Source: Sulfitobacter mediterraneus (GTDB lineage Bacteria > Pseudomonadota > Alphaproteobacteria > Rhodobacterales > Rhodobacteraceae). From it: a DNA stretch of 64,000 nt. Of this stretch, positions 42,796 to 52,189 are shown piece by piece. The notes under the pieces were generated by a model. It was given only the letters and a program-made list of their open reading frames with translations. It did not search any database and was not told the DNA's origin. Made by a program: the position numbers and the translations under genes. Where the stretch lies: the NCBI RefSeq assembly GCF_003054325.1, contig NZ_QBKU01000006.1:207932-271931 (forward strand). Reading direction: 5' to 3'. Numbering within the stretch: the stretch's first letter is position 1; each line of letters starts with the position of its first letter.

Positions 42796-44739
42796 TTGAG
42801 ACGCAACCGCGCCGAAAATGATGCCAGCCACAACAAGCTGACGCGCCGTGCCGCACTGCTTGGCGGGGCGCAGCTGTTGTTTATGGGCGGTCTTGCGGCA
42901 CGGATGCGGTACTTGCAGGTCGATCAGGCAGATCAGTTCCGCCTTTTGGCCGAGGAAAACCGCATCAACATCCGTCTGATCCCGCCCGCCCGCGGCGAGA
43001 TTTTCGATCGCAACGGGGTGCGGCTGGCGCAGAATGTGCCGTCTTACCGGATCGTGATTGTGCGCGAGGACGCTGGTGATGTTGAGGCGGTGCTGGACCG
43101 GCTGGCGCAGATCATCACCCTTGATCCCGAAGTGCGCGAACGTGTGTTGGCCGAGGTCAAACGCTCCGCGCCGTTTTTGCCCGTGACCATCATCGACGAT
43201 GTCAGCTGGGAAGACGTGAGCAAGGTCAGTGTCAATGCGCCCGCCCTGCCCGGCGTGACACCCGAGGTTGGCCTCACCCGCGTTTATCCACGCGGCTCGC
43301 ATTTTGCCCATGTGGTTGGCCGGGTCGGCAGGGTCAGTCAGGCGGATCTCGATGCCCTTGAAGACCCGGACCAATTGCTGCGCATTCCACGGTTCCAGAT
43401 CGGCAAGATCAACGTCGAAGCCCGGCAAGAAGCCTTGTTGCGCGGCAGTGCTGGCACCAAGCAGGTCGAGGTCAATGCAACCGGGCGGGTGATGCGCGAG
43501 CTGGCTCGCCGCGAGGGGCAATCGGGCGCGGATCTGCAATTGACGGTCGATGCCAACTTGCAAGGTTATGTGCAGGCGCGGCTGGGCGAGGAATCTGCCG
43601 CCGTTGTCATCATTGATTGCGAAACCGGCGATCTGGTCGCCAATGCCTCTGCGCCCAGTTACGACCCCAACCTCTTTATCGGCGGCATTTCCTCTGCCGA
43701 CTACAATCCGCTTTTGCAATCGCTCTATCGCCCGCTGGTCAACAAGACTGTGCAAGGCAGTTATCCACCCGGATCAACCTTCAAAATGATCGTGGCCATG
43801 GCCGCACTCGAAGAGGGCTTGGTTGGTCCCGATGACACCGCCTATTGTCCCGGCTTTGTCGAAGTGGCGGATCGCAAGTTCCACTGCTGGAAACGCGCGG
43901 GACATGGCTGGGTCGATCTGGGCAATTCGCTCAAACAATCTTGCGATGTTTATTATTATGATCTGGCGCTTAAGGTCGGGATCGAAAAGATCAGCGCCAT
44001 GGCAAATCGCTTTGGCCTCGGGATCAGGCATGATCTGCCACTGTCGTCGGTGTCTTCGGGGCTGACCCCGACCAAGGACTGGAAAAAGACCGTGCGCGGG
44101 GCCGATTGGGTGATCGGCGATACCGTCAACGCCTCTATCGGTCAGGGTTTCATGCTGGCCTCGCCGTTGCAGCTGGCTGTGATGACCGCCCGCATCGCAA
44201 CCGGGCGCGAGATCACGCCGCGGCTGATCAAATCCGTTGATGGGGTAGAACAACCCCAAGGCGTGGGTGCGCCATTGGGCTTGAATGAGAACAACCTGCG
44301 CCAGATGCGGCGCGGCATGTATGACGTGGTCAACAACCGGCGCGGCACAGCGTATAAGTCGCGGATCATCGCCGACGGGATGCGCATGGCGGGCAAGACC
44401 GGCACCAGTCAGGTGCGCAATATCACCGCCGCCGAACGGGCGCGCGGTGTAACCCGCAACCGCGACTTGCCTTGGGAACGGCGTGATCATGCGCTTTTTG
44501 TCAGCTTCGCGCCCTATGACAAACCGCGTTATGCGGTATCGGTGTTGGTGGAGCATGGCGGCGGCGGGTCTACGGCAGCAGCGCCCATCGCCCGCGATGT
44601 GATGCTGCAGGCTCTTGCCGGAGGAGAGCCTCCGCTGGAGGCCTATCCAACCGGCGACCGCGACCGCATCCGCGAGCAGCAGCGCAAGTTGCGTAATATT
44701 CAGCCGATGGCCAAGATTGACGGCAAGGATCAGGCATGA
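42796..44739 (+). CDS. mrdA: Penicillin-binding protein 2
   Basis: A 647-residue class B transpeptidase for lateral-wall synthesis. One N-terminal membrane anchor is followed by the dimerisation domain and the transpeptidase domain. The active-site Ser327 lies in GSTFKM, the SxN-equivalent is Ser382 in QSCD, and the KTG motif is Lys534 in AGKTGTSQ. The start is TTG at 42796, with GGAGA 5 bases upstream. Its stop overlaps the rodA start (ATGA). Confidence 0.95.
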   Translation: MRRNRAENDASHNKLTRRAALLGGAQLLFMGGLAARMRYLQVDQADQFRLLAEENRINIRLIPPARGEIFDRNGVRLAQNVPSYRIVIVREDAGDVEAVLDRLAQIITLDPEVRERVLAEVKRSAPFLPVTIIDDVSWEDVSKVSVNAPALPGVTPEVGLTRVYPRGSHFAHVVGRVGRVSQADLDALEDPDQLLRIPRFQIGKINVEARQEALLRGSAGTKQVEVNATGRVMRELARREGQSGADLQLTVDANLQGYVQARLGEESAAVVIIDCETGDLVANASAPSYDPNLFIGGISSADYNPLLQSLYRPLVNKTVQGSYPPGSTFKMIVAMAALEEGLVGPDDTAYCPGFVEVADRKFHCWKRAGHGWVDLGNSLKQSCDVYYYDLALKVGIEKISAMANRFGLGIRHDLPLSSVSSGLTPTKDWKKTVRGADWVIGDTVNASIGQGFMLASPLQLAVMTARIATGREITPRLIKSVDGVEQPQGVGAPLGLNENNLRQMRRGMYDVVNNRRGTAYKSRIIADGMRMAGKTGTSQVRNITAAERARGVTRNRDLPWERRDHALFVSFAPYDKPRYAVSVLVEHGGGGSTAAAPIARDVMLQALAGGEPPLEAYPTGDRDRIREQQRKLRNIQPMAKIDGKDQA

Positions 44740-45875
44740 GTTATCTTGAGCATTCCGTCAAATCCGTTCCGACAGGCCTGCGCAAGGTGTTGTTCCTGAA
44801 CTGGCCGCTTGCGCTTTTGCTGGCCTCGGTCTGCGGTATCGGCTTCCTGATGTTGTATTCCGTTGCGGGCGGATCATTCTCGCCATGGGCAGAACCGCAG
44901 ATCAAGCGTTTTGCGCTGGGGCTTGGGGTGATGTTTACTGTGGCCTTCGTACCGATCTGGCTGTGGCGCAACCTGTCCGGCGTGGCTTACGGCGTATCGT
45001 TTCTGCTACTGCTTGCCGTGGCCTTCATCGGGGAAGAGCGTAAAGGCTCGCAGCGCTGGCTCGACCTTGGCTTTATGGATCTTCAGCCTTCCGAGTTGAT
45101 GAAAATCACCTTGGTAATGTTTTTGGCCGCCTATTATGATTGGCTTCCGGCCAAGAAAGTATCGCGCCCGTTCTGGGTATTGCTGCCGGTGTTGATCATC
45201 TGCATACCCACTGCTCTGGTTCTCAAGCAACCTGATCTCGGCACTTCTATCCTGCTGCTGACCGCTGGCGGAGGGCTGATGTTTCTGGCCGGTGTGCATT
45301 GGGCGTATTTTGCTGCCGTCATCGCGTCGGGTGCGGGGCTAATCACCGCAGTGTTCCAATCGCGCGGGACAACATGGCAATTGCTCAATGACTATCAATA
45401 CCGGCGCATCGACACCTTTCTGGACCCTTCTGCCGATCCGCTGGGCGCAGGCTATCACATCACTCAATCCAAGATCGCCCTTGGCTCTGGCGGCTGGACC
45501 GGGCGGGGATATATGCAAGGCACGCAATCGCGGCTGAACTTCCTGCCGGAAAAACACACCGACTTTATCTTTACCACGCTGGCCGAAGAATTTGGTTTTA
45601 TCGGGGGTGTGTCTCTGCTGAGCCTTTATGCGCTGATTATTGTGTTTTGCATCGGCACTGCGCTGCTCAACAAAGACCGGTTTTCATCCCTCCTGACACT
45701 GGGCATTGCGCTGAATTTTTTCCTGTTTTTCGCGGTCAATATGTCGATGGTCATGGGCCTTGCCCCCGTGGTGGGTGTGCCCTTGCCACTGGTCAGTTAC
45801 GGCGGCTCTGCGATGCTGGTGCTGCTGTTGGCGTTCGGCCTTGTGCAAAGTGCGCATATACACCGGCCGCGTTGA
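44736..45875 (+). CDS. rodA: Rod shape-determining protein RodA (SEDS glycosyltransferase)
   Basis: A 379-residue polytopic SEDS protein that polymerises glycan strands with PBP2. Characteristic motifs are GSQRWLDLGFMDLQPSELMK, KQPDLGTSI, GSGGWTGRGYMQGTQ, and FLPEKHTDFIFTTLAEEFGF with the conserved Asp. About ten hydrophobic segments are visible. It is the last gene of the shape operon. Confidence 0.95.
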   Translation: MSYLEHSVKSVPTGLRKVLFLNWPLALLLASVCGIGFLMLYSVAGGSFSPWAEPQIKRFALGLGVMFTVAFVPIWLWRNLSGVAYGVSFLLLLAVAFIGEERKGSQRWLDLGFMDLQPSELMKITLVMFLAAYYDWLPAKKVSRPFWVLLPVLIICIPTALVLKQPDLGTSILLLTAGGGLMFLAGVHWAYFAAVIASGAGLITAVFQSRGTTWQLLNDYQYRRIDTFLDPSADPLGAGYHITQSKIALGSGGWTGRGYMQGTQSRLNFLPEKHTDFIFTTLAEEFGFIGGVSLLSLYALIIVFCIGTALLNKDRFSSLLTLGIALNFFLFFAVNMSMVMGLAPVVGVPLPLVSYGGSAMLVLLLAFGLVQSAHIHRPR

Positions 45876-45905
45876 TCCCCCACTTCTCCATTTCAAGGAA
45901 CTGTA

Positions 45906-46316
45906 ATGAGCATCTTTCACTTGGCCTATAACGTCCGCGATCTGGACAGCGCCCGCACATTCTATGGCGAAACGCTGGGCTGCACGCCGGGCCGGTTCAC
46001 CGAGACATGGGCCGACTTCAACTTTTTCGGTCATCAGATTTCCCTGCATCTGGGGGAGCCGTTTGCCACCGCCGCCACGGGCAAGGTTGGCGAACATCTG
46101 GTGCCGATGCCGCATCTCGGTGTGATCCTCCCGCTTGAGGAATGGCAAACCTTGGCTGACCGGCTCACGCGGGCAGGCGTGGACTTTGTGATCCCGCCCA
46201 GCAGCCGCTTTGCCGGAGAGCCGGGCGCGCAAAGCACGATGTTCTTTCGCGATCCGTCGGGCAATCCGATCGAGGTCAAGGGATTTGCCGATATGTCAGG
46301 GGTGTTTGCCACATGA
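45906..46316 (+). CDS. VOC family protein (glyoxalase-like)
   Basis: A 136-residue two-module VOC protein. FHLAYNVRDLDSARTFYGETLGC opens the fold, and FFRDPSGNPIEVKGF closes it with the metal-site Glu. Substrate is unknown. AAGGAACTGTA precedes the ATG. Its stop overlaps the start of the reductase gene (46313-46316), so the two are coupled. Confidence 0.85.
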   Translation: MSIFHLAYNVRDLDSARTFYGETLGCTPGRFTETWADFNFFGHQISLHLGEPFATAATGKVGEHLVPMPHLGVILPLEEWQTLADRLTRAGVDFVIPPSSRFAGEPGAQSTMFFRDPSGNPIEVKGFADMSGVFAT

Positions 46317-47242
46317 TTAATGTTCTGTTTGCCGCGCGGCCCGAACGCTGGACCACCTACGAACAACCATTGCGCGATGCACTGGTCAAGGCGGGGGTCG
46401 AGGCCAATCTGGCCGTGGAACTGCCCCCCGAAGAGGTCGATTATATCGTCTATGCCCCCAACAGCGATTTGCAGGATTTTACCCCCTTCACCCGCGCCAA
46501 GGCAGTGCTGAACCTTTGGGCCGGTGTGGAGAATATCACCGGCAATAAGACCCTGAGCATCCCTCTGGCCCGCATGGTGGATCCCGGCCTGACCAAAGGC
46601 ATGGTGGAATGGGTTACAGGCCATGTGATGCGTTACCATTTGGGGATCGACACGGACATCCTGCGCAGCGATGCGCAATGGCAACCGCGCACACCGCCTT
46701 TGGCGCAGGAACGTTCGGTCGTGATTTTGGGTCTCGGGGCATTGGGCGCGGCGGTGGCACGGACTTTGCTTGGTTTGGGCTTTGAGGTATCCGGCTGGTC
46801 GCGCAGTGCCAAATCCATCGAAGGCGTCACCTGCTACTCTGGCGATGCGGGCCTGACGCAAGCTTTGTCACGGGCCGAGATTGCTGTGCTTCTGTTGCCG
46901 GATACACCCGCGACAGAAAACACGCTGAACGCTGACACATTGGCGGAGATGCCGCGCGGGGCATTCATCATCAATCCCGGACGCGGGCCTTTGATTGATG
47001 ACGATGCTCTGCTGGCCGCATTGGATGATGGCCAAATCGCCCATGCCACCTTGGACGTGTTTCGCATCGAACCGCTGCCGCAGGAGCATCCCTATTGGGC
47101 GCATCCGCAGGTCACGGTCACCCCGCATATCGCCGCCGAAACCCGTGCCAGCACCGCGTCTGAGGCCATCGTGGAAAATATCCGCCGCGGTGAGGCAGGC
47201 GAGCCCTATCTCAATCTCGTGGACCGGTCATTGGGATATTGA
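46313..47242 (+). CDS. ghrA: Glyoxylate/hydroxypyruvate reductase A
   Basis: A 309-residue D-2-hydroxyacid dehydrogenase of the GhrA type. The NAD(P)-binding motif is VILGLGALGAAVAR. Catalytic residues are the Arg of INPGRGPLIDDDAL, the Glu of DVFRIEPLP and the His of VTPHIAA. It reduces glyoxylate or hydroxypyruvate in the cytoplasm, using NAD(P)H. Length and N-terminal MINVLFAARPERW agree with the family. Confidence 0.92.
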   Translation: MINVLFAARPERWTTYEQPLRDALVKAGVEANLAVELPPEEVDYIVYAPNSDLQDFTPFTRAKAVLNLWAGVENITGNKTLSIPLARMVDPGLTKGMVEWVTGHVMRYHLGIDTDILRSDAQWQPRTPPLAQERSVVILGLGALGAAVARTLLGLGFEVSGWSRSAKSIEGVTCYSGDAGLTQALSRAEIAVLLLPDTPATENTLNADTLAEMPRGAFIINPGRGPLIDDDALLAALDDGQIAHATLDVFRIEPLPQEHPYWAHPQVTVTPHIAAETRASTASEAIVENIRRGEAGEPYLNLVDRSLGY

Positions 47243-47260
47243 CCGGCCCGTAGGCGCCAA

Positions 47261-49273
47261 TCAGGCTGCCAGCCCGCGCCCCTTAAGCAGGGCCTCAACC
47301 CCCGGCAACCGTCCGCGAAACGCGACATAAAGCTCTGCTGCATCGCGGCTTCCGCCAGTGGACAGGATGTGCTCTTCCAACGCTTTGGCCCGTTCAGGGT
47401 CAAAGGCACCGCCTGCCTCCTCAAAGGCTTCAAAGGCATCGGCATCCATCACCTCGGACCACATGTAGCTGTAGTACCCGCTAGAATAGCCATCCCCGGA
47501 AAAGACATGGGCAAACTGCGGCGTGGCATGGCGCATGCGGATCGCCTCGGGCATGCCCAACGCGCCCAGCACCTCGGCCTGTTTCGCCATTGGATCGGCG
47601 GGAGGCGGGCCATCGTGAAACGCCAGATCGACCAGCGCCGAGGCGACATATTCCACCGTCTGGAACCCCATATCGAAGGTCGCGGCGCCCAGAACTTTCT
47701 CTAGCATTTCCTGCGGCATCGGCGCGCCGGTTTTGGCATGGGTCGCGAACTCACCCAGCACCTCTGGCACCTCCAACCAATGCTCATAAAGCTGGCTCGG
47801 CAGTTCCACAAAGTCACGCGCCACCGATGTGCCGCTGACGCTTTCGTAGGTCACATTCGACAACATTTGATGCAGCGCATGACCAAACTCATGAAACAAC
47901 GTGCGCGCATCATCATAAGACAGCAGCGCCGGATCGGACTTGGCAAAGTTGCAAACGTTGATCACCACCGGGCTTTGCACCTTGGGGAATTTCGCTTGTG
48001 CGCGCATCGCGGAACACCATGCGCCAGACCGCTTTGACCCACGGGCAAAATAGTCACCGATGAACACCGCCACATGGTTGCCATCGCGGGTGACCTCCCA
48101 AGCGCGGCAATCGGGATGATAAAGCGGCACATCAAGGGGCGCGAAATTCAGACCGAACAAACGGGTGGCGCAGGCAAAGGCCGCGTCAATCATCCGGTCC
48201 AATTGAAAATACGGTTTCAACGCGGCCTCATCGAGATCATGTTCGGCGGCGCGGCGTTTTTCGGCGTAATAACGCCAGTCCCATGGGGCCAGATCGCCGT
48301 TGATGCCATCGTCATGCATCATTTGCGTCAGCACGTCGGCGTCGGCGTTGGCTTGGCGCTTTGCAGGCTCCCACACATCCATCAACAAGCCGCGCACAGC
48401 GTCCGGCGTTTTGGCCATTTCGGTTTCCAGTTTGAAATCCGCAAATGTGCCATAGCCCAAAAGATTTGCACGTTCTTCGCGCAGGGCCAGCGTTTCGGCG
48501 GCGATGGCGCGGTTGTCGGTGTCACCGCCATTGGCACCGCGTGCCTCCCAAGCGAGAAAAGCCTTCTCGCGCAGGTCTCGGCGCGGCGAGAATTGCAGGA
48601 ACGGCACGATTAGGGATCGCGACAGGGTTACAACCGGCCCTGCTACACCTTTTTCCTCGCCGGCCGCACGGGCCGCACCCACCACAAAATCGGGCAAGCC
48701 CTCCAGATCATCTTCGGACAGTTCCATGAACCAGCTGCGTTCATCTGCCAGCAGGTTTTGGGTGAATTGCGTGCCCAGCACGGCCAGCCGCGCCTTGATG
48801 TCTTTCATGCGCTGTTCTTCTGCGCCCTCCAGCGCGGCGCCCGCACGGACAAACCCGCGATGGGTCAGCATCAGAACCCGCGCCTGTTCCTCCGTCAGGC
48901 CAAGATCATCACGTCCGGCCCAAAGCGTGGCCACCCGTGCAAACAGGGCCTTGTTGCTGGAAATCTCGGAAAAATGCGCGGCCAGCTTGGGCGAGAAATC
49001 GCGCTGCAATGCCTCGCGGGCCGGGTTGCTGTCCGCCCCCGCAACGGTGAAGAACGCGCCCAGAACCTTATCAAGCGCCCCGCCCGCCGCTTCCATAGCG
49101 CCGATTGTGTTGTCAAAATCCGGCGCATTTGGATCACCCGCGATGGCGTCAATCTCGGCCCGATGGGCCGTCAGCGCCTCATCCAGTGCGGGGGCAAAAT
49201 CATCATCAGAAATGGCGTCAAACGGGGCCAGTCCAAAGGGCGTGTCCCAGTCTTGCAAAAGCGGGTTTGTCAT
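47261..49273 (-). CDS. M3-family oligopeptidase / peptidyl-dipeptidase
   Basis: A 670-residue zinc metallopeptidase. The zinc site is LFHEFGHALHQ with a downstream Glu (in SQLYEHWLE). The opening MTNPLLQDWDTPFGLAPFD fits the Dcp/OpdA subgroup that trims signal-peptide remnants and other cytoplasmic peptides. Dcp (dipeptidyl carboxypeptidase) versus oligopeptidase A is not settled by sequence alone. AAGGAG lies 6 bases before the ATG at 49271-49273. Confidence 0.92.
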   Translation of the reverse strand: MTNPLLQDWDTPFGLAPFDAISDDDFAPALDEALTAHRAEIDAIAGDPNAPDFDNTIGAMEAAGGALDKVLGAFFTVAGADSNPAREALQRDFSPKLAAHFSEISSNKALFARVATLWAGRDDLGLTEEQARVLMLTHRGFVRAGAALEGAEEQRMKDIKARLAVLGTQFTQNLLADERSWFMELSEDDLEGLPDFVVGAARAAGEEKGVAGPVVTLSRSLIVPFLQFSPRRDLREKAFLAWEARGANGGDTDNRAIAAETLALREERANLLGYGTFADFKLETEMAKTPDAVRGLLMDVWEPAKRQANADADVLTQMMHDDGINGDLAPWDWRYYAEKRRAAEHDLDEAALKPYFQLDRMIDAAFACATRLFGLNFAPLDVPLYHPDCRAWEVTRDGNHVAVFIGDYFARGSKRSGAWCSAMRAQAKFPKVQSPVVINVCNFAKSDPALLSYDDARTLFHEFGHALHQMLSNVTYESVSGTSVARDFVELPSQLYEHWLEVPEVLGEFATHAKTGAPMPQEMLEKVLGAATFDMGFQTVEYVASALVDLAFHDGPPPADPMAKQAEVLGALGMPEAIRMRHATPQFAHVFSGDGYSSGYYSYMWSEVMDADAFEAFEEAGGAFDPERAKALEEHILSTGGSRDAAELYVAFRGRLPGVEALLKGRGLAA

Positions 49274-49377
49274 GCGGTTCTCCTTTGCGCTCAAGCTAGG
49301 GCGCAGGTCCGCAGGTTACAATCGGTGAAGCGCTGCCGCGTGATTAAATCCGCCCATGACCATGGGCGGTCATTCAC

Positions 49378-50442
49378 TTAGGTTTCCGAAGTCGGTTTTC
49401 CCCCACAGACCGGGCAATCCTTGCGCCTCGACAGGGTTATGGTGCGGCTTTCGCCATAAAGCGCATCATAGATCAACATTTGCCCTCGCGCAGGGGTGCC
49501 TGCGCCGGTGATCAGCTTGATCGCCTCAACCGCCATCATCGCCCCAATCACCCCCGGCAAGGGGCCAATGACCCCCGCCTCGGCACAGCTTGGCGCAAGA
49601 TGTGCGGCAGGGGCTTGGGGGAAAATACACTGATAGCAAGGCGCATCCAGCGCCGGATCAAACACGCTGAGCTGCCCTTCCCATTGGCTCAGCGCGCCAG
49701 ACACAAGGGGTGTTTTTTCCGCAACGCAGATCGCATTCACCAGATAGCGGGTGTCAAAATTATCAGTGCCATCCAGCACCAGATCATAGTCGGCAATCAG
49801 CTCTGCCGCGATTTCTTCGCTCAGGCGGCGGTGATAAGGGCGGACGGTGATAAAGGGGTTCTGCGCTTCCATTTCCGCTTGGGCGGAGAACACTTTAGGC
49901 GTGCCGATGGCGGCGTCTTTGTGAATGACCTGCCGTTGCAAGTTGGCGTTTTCGACGGTGTCGTCGTCAATCACACCGATGGTGCCAACCCCCGCCGCCG
50001 CGAGATACTGCAGCGCCGGTGCGCCAAGACCGCCCGCTCCAACCACCAGCACTTTGGCATCCTTGAGTGCCCGCTGACCTGCTCCGCCAATTTCGCGCAG
50101 CACGATATGGCGGGCGTAGCGGTTCAATTCGGTATCGGAGAAGGCGGCGGATTTTTCTGGCGCATTCGTTGCGCCTTGCGCATTTGGCGTCGCCCGCTGG
50201 CGCAGGTTTTTCAGAATCGCCCGGTATCCCGCCACGATCAGGGCAAGACCACCCAGCAACAGCCAAGGCGCAGGGCTTTGCCCCGTCATCATCCGCAGAG
50301 GGTGCAGGTCCGGAAAGGCCAGTTGAGTGCCCAAGACCGCAACATAAAGGATCGCCAGCAACGTGAGGCGCAACCGCCGCGGCACGTCAAACAACATTCC
50401 GCCAAACCAGATGCCAGCAGCAATGAGCAGAACCAGAACCAT
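49378..50442 (-). CDS. ThiF/MoeB-type adenylyltransferase with membrane N-terminus
   Basis: A 354-residue protein. Residues 1-80 hold about three hydrophobic segments; residues about 100-354 form an E1-like adenylation domain with VVGAGGLGAPALQYLAAAGVG, the ATP-site Arg in NLQRQVIH and DGTDNFDTRY. Zinc-site CxxC pairs are CYQC and CPVC near the end. It activates a sulfur-carrier protein (MoaD/ThiS) in molybdopterin or thiamine synthesis; which one is unclear. There is no rhodanese domain. The ATG shares one base with the dut stop codon, so it is coupled to dut. Confidence 0.88.
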   Translation of the reverse strand: MVLVLLIAAGIWFGGMLFDVPRRLRLTLLAILYVAVLGTQLAFPDLHPLRMMTGQSPAPWLLLGGLALIVAGYRAILKNLRQRATPNAQGATNAPEKSAAFSDTELNRYARHIVLREIGGAGQRALKDAKVLVVGAGGLGAPALQYLAAAGVGTIGVIDDDTVENANLQRQVIHKDAAIGTPKVFSAQAEMEAQNPFITVRPYHRRLSEEIAAELIADYDLVLDGTDNFDTRYLVNAICVAEKTPLVSGALSQWEGQLSVFDPALDAPCYQCIFPQAPAAHLAPSCAEAGVIGPLPGVIGAMMAVEAIKLITGAGTPARGQMLIYDALYGESRTITLSRRKDCPVCGGKPTSET

Positions 50443-50894
50443 CAGCCAACCCCGGTCGAGCCAAAACCGCCGCTGCCCCGTGCGGTTTCGCCTAATTGGG
50501 TTGCCTCTTCAAATGTAGCTTGCACCACCGGGGCAACAACCATCTGCGCGATGCGCATGCCGTGCGTCACCTCAAACGGCTCTGCGCCGGTGTTCAGCAC
50601 GATCACCCCCACGGGCCCGCGATAATCACTGTCGATGGTGCCGGGGCTGTTGGGCAAGGTGATGCCATGTTTCAGCGCCAGACCAGAGCGTGGACGCACC
50701 TGCACCTCAAAGCCAAGCGGGATTTCCATGTGCAACCCGGTCGGGATCAGCGCCCGCCCCATCGGCGGCAGGATCACCGCGCCGCCGGGCAGGTTGGCCC
50801 GCAGGTCCGCGCCCGCCGCGCCGGGCGTTTCATATGCAGGCAGGCCCAGCGCAGTGTCCGCGCTTTCGGCCCATGTCATCTTGATGGTTACCAC
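50442..50894 (-). CDS. dut: dUTP diphosphatase
   Basis: A 150-residue trimeric dUTPase. All five motifs are visible: [36 protein letters not shown] and [11 protein letters not shown]. It removes dUTP and makes dUMP for thymidylate synthesis. The start is GTG at 50892-50894, with AGGGG 6 bases upstream; an ATG five codons later is an alternative. It lies between coaBC and the ThiF-like gene, all on the minus strand; coaBC followed by dut is a common bacterial order. Confidence 0.95.
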   Translation of the reverse strand: MVTIKMTWAESADTALGLPAYETPGAAGADLRANLPGGAVILPPMGRALIPTGLHMEIPLGFEVQVRPRSGLALKHGITLPNSPGTIDSDYRGPVGVIVLNTGAEPFEVTHGMRIAQMVVAPVVQATFEEATQLGETARGSGGFGSTGVG

Positions 50895-50912
50895 GTTCTA
50901 CCCCTATGCCGC

Positions 50913-52109
50913 CTAGCCCAGGACCGCGTCAGCGATCCGCGCGGCCAATTTGCGGGCCACCTCATCCTTGCCCATGCGCGGCCAGCTTTCTGCGCCTGCA
51001 TCGGTGATCAAGGTCACGGCGTTTTCAGTGCCGCCCATAATGCCTGTGCCGGGAGAGACATCATTTGCCACGATCCAGTCACAGCCTTTGCGTTTGCGTT
51101 TTGCCGTGGCGTGGTCAATCACGTCGTTGGTCTCTGCTGCAAAGCCGACCATGAGCGGTGGGCGGCCTTTGGTCATCTGGCTGACGGTTTTGAGGATGTC
51201 GGGGTTTTCGGCAAAGGACAGGCTCGGCAACCCATCTTTGGATTTCTTCAGTTTCCGGTCGCTGGCCCCGTCGACGCGCCAATCCGCCACGGCGGCGGCA
51301 AAGACACCTGCATCCACTGGCAAGGCATCTTGCACAGCTTCAAACATCTGTTTAGCGGTTTCCACCTTGATGACCGTCACACCCTCGGGCGGCGGTACAT
51401 CTGCGGGACCGGTGACAAAGATCACCTCAGCGCCCAGCGCCGCCAGAGCCGCGCCAATGGCACTGCCCTGCGCACCGGAGGACCGGTTGGCGATGTAGCG
51501 GACAGGATCAATCGGTTCATGGGTCGGGCCAGAGGTGACCAGCACCCGCTTGCCCTTTAACGGACCATCCGCCAGCTTCGCCTCAATCGCCGCGACGATC
51601 TCAAGCGGTTCGGCCATGCGGCCCGGGCCAAATTCACCGCAAGCCATGTCGCCCTCATTAGGGCCAACCACGGCAATGCCATCAGATTTCAGAATGTCCA
51701 GATTGCGCTGGGTTGCGGGGTGATCCCACATGCGCACATTCATTGCTGGCGCGATCATCACGGGGGTATCTGTGGCCAGCAAAAGTGTTGAGGCCAGATC
51801 ATTGGCATGACCCTGCGCCGTCTTGGCCATCAGATCGGCGGTCGCAGGGGCCACCACCAACAGATCGGCAACGCGGCTGAGCTGGATATGACCCATCTCG
51901 GCCTCGTCACCCAAATCAAACAGATCCTGAAAAACCTTTTTGCCCGCCAGCGCAGAGACGGACAGGGGCGTGACAAATTCCGTTCCGGCCCGCGTCAGAA
52001 CCGGCGTGACCTCGGCGCCGCGTTCGCGCAGGCGGCGGATCAGGTCAAGCGATTTGAAGGCGGCGATGCCGCCGCCGATGATCAGCAGAATATGTTTGCC
52101 TGCCAGCAT
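50913..52109 (-). CDS. coaBC: Bifunctional phosphopantothenoylcysteine decarboxylase/synthetase
   Basis: A 398-residue fusion. The N-terminal CoaC flavoprotein part has the conserved APAMNVRMW motif and the catalytic GHANDLAST stretch. The C-terminal CoaB synthetase begins near LKGKRVLVTSGPTHEPIDPVR and has AAVADWRV and FAAETND. It performs two consecutive steps of coenzyme A synthesis. The stop is 18 bases before dut. Confidence 0.95.
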   Translation of the reverse strand: MLAGKHILLIIGGGIAAFKSLDLIRRLRERGAEVTPVLTRAGTEFVTPLSVSALAGKKVFQDLFDLGDEAEMGHIQLSRVADLLVVAPATADLMAKTAQGHANDLASTLLLATDTPVMIAPAMNVRMWDHPATQRNLDILKSDGIAVVGPNEGDMACGEFGPGRMAEPLEIVAAIEAKLADGPLKGKRVLVTSGPTHEPIDPVRYIANRSSGAQGSAIGAALAALGAEVIFVTGPADVPPPEGVTVIKVETAKQMFEAVQDALPVDAGVFAAAVADWRVDGASDRKLKKSKDGLPSLSFAENPDILKTVSQMTKGRPPLMVGFAAETNDVIDHATAKRKRKGCDWIVANDVSPGTGIMGGTENAVTLITDAGAESWPRMGKDEVARKLAARIADAVLG

Positions 52110-52189
52110 GATGCGCCCTTTCGCGGCCCCGTTCGGGACAAATCATAGGGCGCGGGGCGGCAATCTGCCAGCCCTTGCGCGCGACTGCG

